Assembly (NCBI GenBank): GCA_964530525.1
Contig: CAZHBH010000071.1
Location: 1 to 10,602, forward strand
DNA from: CAYNQN01 sp964530525
Lineage (GTDB): Bacteria > Actinomycetota > Acidimicrobiia > Acidimicrobiales > Acidimicrobilacustridaceae
Length of the DNA: 10,602 bases
Direction of reading: 5' to 3'
The translations under genes and the position numbers were made by a program. Each line of letters begins with the position of its first letter. The stretch's first letter is position 1. Of this stretch, positions 5,478 to 10,602 are shown piece after piece. The notes beneath the pieces were generated by a model, which made no database searches, had not been told where the DNA came from, and saw only the letters and a program-made list of their open reading frames with translations.

Positions 5478-6185
5478 TCAGCGAACCAGGAGCCTGCCGC
5501 ACTCCTCGCACAGGATCTTTGCGTCCGGCGGCTCGTGGCGGATCCTGTCTAGCTCCACCGCCGAGAGGGTCAGGTGGCACCCGCCGCACGACCCTCCGAC
5601 CAGGCGGGCCACCGCTATGCCACCGAGCTGCTTGCGCATGTTGTCGTAGGTGGCGAGCAGGTCGGGGGCGATGTCGGCGCGCTCTCTCGTGATCTCGACT
5701 TCGAGAGCCTCGAGCTCGGCGTCGATCTCCTTCTCGGCCTCGGCGAGCTCTGCGGTGGCGACCGCGACCTCGGCTTCGACTCGGTCTCCGTCGGCCGCGA
5801 GCTCCCCGATCTCGGCGTCGACCGGCTCGATCTGCTCCATGAGCTCGATGACCCCGTCCTCCAGCTGGCGCTGGCGGCGAGCGAGGGCTTCGATCTCCTG
5901 CTGGATGGCCTGGAGCTCACGGGGAGAGGTGACCGATCCCGAGTACAGCCTCTCGTTCTCCTCGGCGGCCTTGTCCACCACGAGCCCAGTGTCGTGCTCC
6001 AGGCGGCGCTGAGCCGTCGCCAGCTCCTCTCGCCTGTCCCTCAGCTGGGCTGCCTTCGCCTCCTGGGCGATCGCCGCACGACGCAGGTCTGCAAGAGCTG
6101 CCCGCTGCGGGAGCGTCTCCCTGCGATGCCGGAGCTGATCGGCTGTGGTGTCGTGGCCCTGGAGTCTTAGGAGCGCATCGAACAC
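5478..6185 (-). CDS. CT398-like coiled-coil protein with C4-type zinc ribbon
   Basis: The 235-residue protein is almost entirely a long helical coiled-coil hairpin (about 5-180, rich in Glu, Arg, Ala and Gln). It ends in a zinc ribbon with CGGC (C200, C203) and CEEC (C226, C229), separated by the typical LTLSAVELDRIR segment. This is the zf-RING_7 / CT398 family, widespread in bacteria; the chlamydial member has been linked to secretion and sigma-54 partners, but a general role is unsettled. The N-terminus (FDALLRLQGHDTTADQL) matches the family, supporting GTG at 6185. TAGCGT lies 6 bases upstream, suggesting a nearly leaderless message. The downstream membrane-protein gene begins 7 bp after the stop. 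From memory and not checked here, relatives in other actinobacteria occur near rnpB, as in this window. Confidence 0.9.
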   Translation of the reverse strand: MFDALLRLQGHDTTADQLRHRRETLPQRAALADLRRAAIAQEAKAAQLRDRREELATAQRRLEHDTGLVVDKAAEENERLYSGSVTSPRELQAIQQEIEALARRQRQLEDGVIELMEQIEPVDAEIGELAADGDRVEAEVAVATAELAEAEKEIDAELEALEVEITRERADIAPDLLATYDNMRKQLGGIAVARLVGGSCGGCHLTLSAVELDRIRHEPPDAKILCEECGRLLVR

Positions 6186-6197
6186 GACCTCACGCTA
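6186..6197 (-). promoter_or_regulatory. Candidate -10 element of the zinc-ribbon gene
   Basis: On the minus strand TAGCGT (6197-6192) precedes the GTG start by 6 bases. The same hexamer occurs 7 bases before the GTG of the pterin dehydratase gene. GAGG inside the spacer is too close to the start to act as a normal Shine-Dalgarno. Confidence 0.4.
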
Positions 6198-6224
6198 CCG
6201 CCTGGCGACGGGACGGGCTGACGC

Positions 6225-6260
6225 CCCGGGCGCCGGGCACCCCGTCTCGGCGATAGACGG
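6225..6260 (-). terminator. Possible terminator of the LuxR-type regulator gene
   Basis: Downstream of the regulator's stop (6273), the minus strand can form CCGTCT / AGACGG (6260-6255 with 6247-6242, 7-base loop) and then CCCGG / CCGGG (6237-6233 with 6229-6225, 3-base loop). No T-run follows, so the assignment rests on stem strength and position in the 87-bp gap. Confidence 0.3.
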
Positions 6261-6272
6261 CCCGATGGAGGT

Positions 6273-8885
6273 TCAGGTCCGCTCGATGATGCCCAGCCTG
6301 ACCGCCCGCTCGACGGCCTCCCGACGACCCGACACGCCGAGCTTCCGGTAGATGCGACGGAGGTGCGTCTTGAGGGTGTTCGGGGAGATGTACATCGTCC
6401 GGGCGATCTCCCTGTTGCTCTCCACCGTCGCCAGCTGCTGCAAGATGGCGAGCTCGCGTGATGTGAGCACGTCGGCAGGATCGTGGGAGTGGTCCCGCTG
6501 GGCCGCGTCGGCGACCGCCGAGGCGTAGGCGCACAGCTCGGCCTTGGCGCAGCGCTCCACCACGGCAGCCACCACGGAGCCGGCGTCGACGAAGGTGCGC
6601 ACGTGGCCGTTGTGCTCGGCCAGGTTCAGAGCCTCCACCATGTGCGTGTTCGACGCGTCCTCGTCACCGATGGCCTCGACCAGCGCCGCCGACCAGATGG
6701 CCTTCTCCATCTTCAACCGGAGCGCGCCGACTGGCCACGAGTCGAGAGCTGCCTTGGCCCTGGCCACGTCACCGGCCAGAAGAGCCACCTCCACGATCAC
6801 GGGCAGCATGTCGATGGTCGGCATCGACCGGTCGACCAGCCACTCCGCCCGGTCCGGCCGGTGCTGCGCCAACCAGAGCTTCGCCTCGGAGGCAGCCAGG
6901 CGCGCTGCGATGGCTGGGTCGACCCTCGCCTCCACCTCGTGGCGCATCTCCACCGCCCGCTCCAAGCCTCTCTCCACCTTTCCCATGGCGAGGTCGAGCA
7001 GAGCCAACTCTGCTGCCTGCATGGTGATCAGCGCCGTGCGGCGGTTGCTCGACGCCCGTCTTCCAGCCTCTTCCAGAGCCTGGCGGGCGACGTCGAGTTC
7101 GTCGCGCTCGCGAGCCACGATCCCCAGCGTCAGGTAGGCATCGGCGCAGGACTCGTGGGTGTCCAGCCCAGCCTCGTGGGCAAGCGTCAGAGCCGCTCTG
7201 GCTCCTGCGTCGGCGGCCCCCAGCTCTCCAGCTCGAGCATCCAGGTGCGCGAGAGAACCCTTGGCCCCCACGCGGGCGGACCAGTAGGAGTGCCCCTCGC
7301 TCGCCCTCACCAGGATCGGCCTACCTTCCTCGAACCGATCGAGGTAGCTGAAGGCCCTCCCCGTGGCCAGGTCCGTCTCCATGCCGATGAACTCGGGGGT
7401 CTCGAGCGCGCTCAGCTCGGGGTCGGTGGGGGGCGGAGGATCGGTTGCCAGCCACGCCCGGACGACCTCGCCCTTCGCGAGCACATCCTCGAGGGGCTCT
7501 TCGAACTGCACGCCGATGCAGTGCAGCATCTCCACCCACATCCGGGCGTAGTCGTCGGTGAAGCCCTCCTTCTCCAGGCCTGCCAGCAAGACCTCGCATG
7601 CCACGGAGTTGCCGGATATGCGGGCCTGGGTGGCGACGGCCAGAGCCGCACGCTGGTTCTCGGCGACCATGGTGCGAGGCGCAGAGCGCGTCCACCGCAC
7701 CGTGGAACCGACGTAGCCCTGCTCCTGGAGCTCCCATCCGCGGTTGATGACGAGGTCCCAGAGCTCGTCCCAGGCCTCGGCCCGCGTGTAGAGCTCTCCG
7801 GCGGTGAAGAGGTCGCCCTGCTCGACGTGCCAGCCAGCGGCCTTCACGAGGAGCTCGCGCGCCAAACCAGGGTGTCTCGCCTCGAGCCGAGAGCGCAGCA
7901 TCTCTACGAGGAGGTGGTGGTAGCGGAACCACTCGTGCCAGTTGTCGAGGCGCACCACGAGCAGGGACCGCTGGTCGAGGTCATCGATGATCTGCTGGCT
8001 GTTCGGCCTTCCGGTGAGCAGGATGCACAGCGGTGCCGAGAAGCGGTCGACCACGGAGGTGCGCAAGAGGAACTCCTGCACCTCGGGTGTCTGCCGCTTG
8101 ACGACGACCTCGTCCAGGTAGCGGGCGAGGTCGTGGTCCGCTCCCTGGTAGCCCTTGAGGAACGTGTCGACGTCCACGTGGTCGCGCAGGGCGAGGCCCG
8201 CCACCTGGGTTGCGGCGGCCCAACCCTCGGTCCGCTCGTGGAGCGCCTTGCACTGCTGCTCGCTGAGGACCACTCCGCTGACGCGCTCGATCAGCTGGGC
8301 CTCCTCACGGGCGGACAGCGCCAGGTCGGCCTGTCCCAGGCGCTCGAGGTGGCCACCGATCTCTAGGCGGACGAACAGGGCCGAGGGATCGACCCGGCTC
8401 GACACCACGAAGTGCACGTCATCAGGCGCCCTGTCGATGAGTGCCGCCACGTCTGCCTGGAGCTCATCGCTCAGGACCTGTAGGTCCTCGATGATGACGA
8501 GGGTCCTGGGAAGCTCCGACATCGCCTGGGTCAGCGATGCAGACACCTCGGGGCCGAGGCGCTCTGCGGCGCGGTGGATGTGCTGGTCGATCTCGGGAGC
8601 CAGGTCAGGCACCACCGATCGAAGGCCCTCGAGGATGTGGTGACCGAGGTGGGAGGCATCCTTGTCGGCGCTGTCCAGCGCCAACCAGACCACTCGCTTG
8701 TCCACCTCGCTCGTCGCGAGCTGTGCCAGCAGCACCGACTTCCCCGACCCCGCTGCAGCCACGACCAGGGTGACGTGTGCAGCCGTGGCCTTGCGCAATC
8801 GGTCCAGAAGCCGCTTGCGCGGGATGGAGACCCGCGGCAGTCGTGGAACCGCGAGCAGTGAGGAATCGGATCTCTGTAGAGCCAA
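6273..8885 (-). CDS. MalT/LAL-type LuxR-family STAND transcriptional regulator
   Basis: The product is about 870 residues. It has an N-terminal NTPase domain with Walker A AAAGSGKS (43-50) and Walker B LVIIEDL (129-135), preceded by the family lead-in VSIPRKRLLDRL. A long, Ala/Leu/Glu-rich helical region of TPR-like character occupies most of the middle. A C-terminal LuxR-type helix-turn-helix (about 806-870) contains LTSRELAILQQLA, NREIARTMYISPNTLKTHL and YRKLGV. Such signal-transducing ATPases assemble on ligand binding and activate transcription; MalT is the model. The ligand and target genes are not evident. The start is uncertain. TTG at 8885, with GGAG 7 bases upstream, is preferred because the domain begins soon after; TTG at 8921 or 8990 would extend it by 12 or 35 residues without recognisable homology. 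An interrupted inverted repeat lies upstream at 8976-9030. Confidence 0.92.
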   Translation of the reverse strand: MALQRSDSSLLAVPRLPRVSIPRKRLLDRLRKATAAHVTLVVAAAGSGKSVLLAQLATSEVDKRVVWLALDSADKDASHLGHHILEGLRSVVPDLAPEIDQHIHRAAERLGPEVSASLTQAMSELPRTLVIIEDLQVLSDELQADVAALIDRAPDDVHFVVSSRVDPSALFVRLEIGGHLERLGQADLALSAREEAQLIERVSGVVLSEQQCKALHERTEGWAAATQVAGLALRDHVDVDTFLKGYQGADHDLARYLDEVVVKRQTPEVQEFLLRTSVVDRFSAPLCILLTGRPNSQQIIDDLDQRSLLVVRLDNWHEWFRYHHLLVEMLRSRLEARHPGLARELLVKAAGWHVEQGDLFTAGELYTRAEAWDELWDLVINRGWELQEQGYVGSTVRWTRSAPRTMVAENQRAALAVATQARISGNSVACEVLLAGLEKEGFTDDYARMWVEMLHCIGVQFEEPLEDVLAKGEVVRAWLATDPPPPTDPELSALETPEFIGMETDLATGRAFSYLDRFEEGRPILVRASEGHSYWSARVGAKGSLAHLDARAGELGAADAGARAALTLAHEAGLDTHESCADAYLTLGIVARERDELDVARQALEEAGRRASSNRRTALITMQAAELALLDLAMGKVERGLERAVEMRHEVEARVDPAIAARLAASEAKLWLAQHRPDRAEWLVDRSMPTIDMLPVIVEVALLAGDVARAKAALDSWPVGALRLKMEKAIWSAALVEAIGDEDASNTHMVEALNLAEHNGHVRTFVDAGSVVAAVVERCAKAELCAYASAVADAAQRDHSHDPADVLTSRELAILQQLATVESNREIARTMYISPNTLKTHLRRIYRKLGVSGRREAVERAVRLGIIERT

Positions 8886-8975
8886 CTTCTCGCTCCGACA
8901 TCTGTACCGATGGGAGTCCAACGCCCTGGACGGGACTCCACCTATCGAGCGGGTCTCCCCTAGCTTGCTGCCTGG

Positions 8976-9030
8976 GATCAGCAGGTACAAGCCTTCACAA
9001 ACGGCTCATGGGCCACAACTTGTGCTGATC
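8976..9030. promoter_or_regulatory. Interrupted inverted repeat upstream of the LuxR-type gene
   Basis: The left arm GATCAGCA (8976-8983) plus CAAG (8988-8991) pairs with the right arm CTTG (9019-9022) plus TGCTGATC (9023-9030): 12 complementary positions with a 4-base insertion (GGTA) in the left arm. The right arm overlaps a shorter palindrome, CACAA-C-TTGTG (9014-9024). The site is 90-145 bp upstream of the preferred start, where an operator would lie. No binding protein can be assigned. Confidence 0.35.
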
Positions 9031-9080
9031 TCACCCTGTGACCTGCATTTTGATGGGGCAACGTCCCGCTCGGATCTGCC

Positions 9081-9123
9081 GAAAATAAAACCCCCCGACA
9101 CCTCGTCACCCACAGGGGTGACG
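9081..9123 (-). terminator. Terminator of the pterin dehydratase gene
   Basis: About 40 bp past the stop, the minus strand has CGTCACCC (9123-9116), a CTGT loop and GGGTGACG (9111-9104), an 8-bp perfect stem. A G-run and then TTTTATTTT (9090-9082) follow 13 bases later. The T-rich tract is unusual in this GC-rich window. The gap between stem and T-tract is longer than in a textbook intrinsic terminator. Confidence 0.5.
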
Positions 9124-9162
9124 CGACGGAGCCAGCGCAGGATCTGGCCGAGCCCCGGCGGC

Positions 9163-9450
9163 TCACCTCAACGACGAGTTGATCTCCTCCGCGAGACGGA
9201 AGCACGTCTCGGTCACCCCGCCGGCGGCGTGGCTGACGATGTCTATGGTCACCTCGTTCCAGGAGTTGGACCAGTCCGGGTGGTGGTCGAGCTTCTCCGC
9301 CGCCAGCGCCACGCGCGCCATGAACCCGAACGCCTCGGAGAAGTCCGCGAAGCTCAGCCGTCGGTGAAGCTTGCCGTCGACGAGCTCCCAACCCCCCAGC
9401 GCCACCAGGCGCCTGGCGATCTCGTCGGCTCCCAGCGGGCCCTCGCTCAC
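9163..9450 (-). CDS. Pterin-4a-carbinolamine dehydratase family protein
   Basis: The 95-residue protein has the normal length of the PCD/DCoH family, which dehydrates 4a-hydroxytetrahydrobiopterin during pterin recycling. Visible motifs are RRLSFADFSEAFGFM (30-44), AEKLDHHPDW with E52, H56, H57 and P58, then SWNEVTIDIVSH with W64 and H74, and GGVT before the C-terminal helix. The His-His-Pro and second His match the catalytic set. The Asp normally found after GLTxx near the end is a Cys here (C83) and no Asp follows. No aromatic amino-acid hydroxylase gene lies in the window, so the physiological pterin partner is unknown. The start is GTG at 9450, without a Shine-Dalgarno; TAGCGT lies 7 bases upstream, suggesting a leaderless message. 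The upstream sufC fragment stops 110 bp away. Confidence 0.9.
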   Translation of the reverse strand: MSEGPLGADEIARRLVALGGWELVDGKLHRRLSFADFSEAFGFMARVALAAEKLDHHPDWSNSWNEVTIDIVSHAAGGVTETCFRLAEEINSSLR

Positions 9451-9463
9451 GCTCTAGACGCTA
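9451..9463 (-). promoter_or_regulatory. Candidate -10 element of the pterin dehydratase gene
   Basis: TAGCGT (9463-9458, minus strand) is followed by 7 bases and the GTG start. The spacing implies transcription begins at or next to the start codon. No good -35 is seen. Confidence 0.4.
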
Positions 9464-9560
9464 CCAACGCTGCGGGATCCTCCGGTCGGACCACGGAGAG
9501 CGTCGTTGCCGCCGTCGTTCTTCGCGCCGAGTGCCGACCGGGAGCGGTAGCAGTCGACCC

Positions 9561-10205
9561 TCAGGGAAGCGGATCCTCCACGTGAACCTCGGTGGGCTGC
9601 GAAGAGCCGGCCCCGGTGAACGACGCGTATCCCGACGACTCGAGCTCGTCGGCCATCTCCGGGCCACCGGTGGCGACGATCTCGCCGCCCACCAAGATGT
9701 GCACGGAGTCCGGCCGGAGCTCGGAGAGCAGGCGCGTGTAGTGCGTGATCGCGAGGACGCCCAGATCGGCTTCCCTGGTGGCGTCTTCCACCCTGCGAGC
9801 GCAGGATCGCAGTGCGTCTATGTCGAGGCCCGAGTCGAGCTCGTCGAGGATGGCGATCCGCGGGCTGAGCACCGCGAGCTGCAGCGTCTCGTTGCGCTTC
9901 TTCTCGCCTCCCGAGAGGTCGACGTTGAGCGGCCGGGTGAGGAGGCGCTCGTCGAAGCCGATCCGATCCGCCTCGGCACGCACCATCGCCGGCACCAGGG
10001 AGGGGTCCCGGCCGGACGCGGCGAAGGCCTCCTCCAAGATCTCGTTGAGGCTCACGCCGGGGACCTCCGTGGGGTACTGCAACACGAGGAAGAGCCCTGC
10101 CTGGGCCCGCTCCCACGGCTCCAGCGACAGCAAGTCGACACCGTCGAGCGTCACGGAACCAGCCGTCACCTCGTATCCGGGGCGTCCCATCAGCACGTGC
10201 GAGAG
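9561..10205 (-). CDS. sufC: Fe-S cluster assembly ATPase SufC, 5'-truncated
   Basis: About 214 C-terminal residues of SufC, the ABC-type ATPase of the SufBCD scaffold that builds iron-sulfur clusters. Homology starts abruptly at LSHVLMGRPGYEVT and continues through LEPWERAQAGLFLVLQYPTEVPGV (Q-loop), the ABC signature LSGGEKKR (9894-9917), Walker B IAILDELDSGLD (9822-9857) and the H-loop ITHY (9738-9749). The tail has an acidic extension ending EDPLP. Complete SufC is about 250 residues and carries GPNGSGKST directly before this point. Here the Walker A is absent and the frame runs on into sequence antisense to larB. The fragment could not bind ATP normally. No sufB, sufD or sufS is in the window. 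The frame remains open to 10553, but those extra residues are not SufC. It may be a real truncation or an assembly join. Confidence 0.88.
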   Translation of the reverse strand, partial: LSHVLMGRPGYEVTAGSVTLDGVDLLSLEPWERAQAGLFLVLQYPTEVPGVSLNEILEEAFAASGRDPSLVPAMVRAEADRIGFDERLLTRPLNVDLSGGEKKRNETLQLAVLSPRIAILDELDSGLDIDALRSCARRVEDATREADLGVLAITHYTRLLSELRPDSVHILVGGEIVATGGPEMADELESSGYASFTGAGSSQPTEVHVEDPLP

Positions 10206-10206
10206 C

Positions 10207-10602
10207 ACGCTCGACCGCTTCGCCGGCGAGGGGGTCGCGATAGAGCGGCACGAGCTCGCCACGGCCGCCGTCGTCCTCCGAACCAACGCCAATGTCGAAC
10301 CGAGCGGCGGCCGCATCGCCGTCATCTCCGCTGGCAGCTCCGATCGCCCGGTGGCCGAGGAGGCGGCGTTGATGGCGCGGGAGATGGGCGTCGAGGTCAC
10401 CCGCGTGACCGACGTCGGGGTCGCAGGACTCCACCGGCTCGTGCAGCCGCTGCGGGAGATCGTCGCGCGGGATGTCGACTGCATCATCGTCGCGGCAGGA
10501 ATGGATGGCGCGCTTCCATCCGTCATCGCGGGACTGGTCGAGGCACCGGTCATCGGCTTGCCGGTCAGCGTCGGGTACGGGCACGGTGGAGGAGGGGAGG
10601 CA
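10207..10602 (+). CDS. larB: Nickel-pincer cofactor biosynthesis protein LarB, N-terminally truncated and cut by the window end
   Basis: The plus-strand frame through 10600-10602 encodes a LarB core: GGRIAVISAGSSD (ISAGSSD at 10324-10344), RPVAEEAALMAREMG, VTDVGVAGLHRL, AAGMDGALPSV (10492-10524) and SVGYGHGGGGEA (10567-10602). LarB is a PurE-like enzyme that carboxylates and hydrolyses nicotinic acid adenine dinucleotide, the first step to the nickel-pincer cofactor of lactate racemase and related enzymes. Only the middle is present. The N-terminal part, usually about 100 residues with a GKTxEQ-type segment, is replaced by sequence encoding SufC on the other strand. The 3' end continues beyond the window. 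The frame is open across the join, so the exact left limit (about 10207) is estimated from where SufC homology stops. Confidence 0.85.

Noticed and set aside
6483..8366. Long open frame (627 codons) on the plus strand
   Set aside because: It is antisense to the MalT-like regulator, whose ATPase and HTH motifs are unmistakable. Long antisense frames are expected at this GC content.
9464..9560. Possible small gene between sufC and the pterin dehydratase
   Set aside because: Open frames here are short continuations of shadow frames without start signals or homology. I see only spacer and promoter sequence.
9561..10553. A single 330-residue minus-strand gene that continues SufC to 10553
   Set aside because: The first 115 or so residues are low-complexity Ser/Thr/Ala/Arg sequence antisense to a clear LarB core. 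Only the part from about 10205 leftward is SufC.

Overview
The window looks like chromosomal DNA of a high-GC Gram-positive bacterium, most likely an uncultured member of the Actinomycetota (possibly Acidimicrobiia). The evidence is high GC content, many GTG and TTG starts, apparently leaderless genes, a type A RNase P RNA of actinobacterial appearance, and protein families typical of that phylum. The class-level call is inference.

Layout. Positions 1-56 hold the first codons of a rubrerythrin gene on the minus strand. It overlaps by 8 bp the end of a Fur-family regulator (49-546, minus) with PerR-type metal ligands, so the two form a probable peroxide-response operon. A divergent FGGY kinase (736-2187, plus) resembles glycerol kinase but has a changed substrate pocket. 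Positions 2188-2352 hold two identical 31-bp copies of a dyad-symmetric repeat. Two exported ferritin-like proteins follow on the plus strand: a Tat substrate (2353-2979) and a Tat lipoprotein (3048-3713). Next is the RNase P RNA gene rnpB (about 3807-4169, plus).

From 4231 to 9560 everything is on the minus strand, in the gene order (right to left): pterin-4a-carbinolamine dehydratase (9163-9450), a large MalT/LuxR-type STAND regulator (6273-8885), a CT398-like coiled-coil zinc-ribbon protein (5478-6185), a small multipass membrane protein 7 bp downstream of it (4976-5470), and a secreted lipoprotein of unknown function (4231-4803).

The right edge is unusual. A minus-strand sufC lacking its 5' end, including the Walker A motif, (9561 to about 10205) abuts head-to-head a plus-strand larB that lacks its N-terminal part (about 10207 to the window end). 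Both genes lose their start at the same point. This suggests a deletion or rearrangement, or a chimeric assembly join, near 10200-10215.

Themes. PerR, rubrerythrin, ferritin-like proteins and SufC all belong to iron and oxidative-stress physiology, but only the PerR-rubrerythrin pair is clearly one transcription unit. I see no CRISPR array, insertion sequence, prophage or tRNA. I do not see a convincing new multi-gene system. The points most worth checking are the sufC/larB junction, the repeated dyad element, the ferritin-like pair with a missing fourth-helix iron motif, and the altered kinase pocket.
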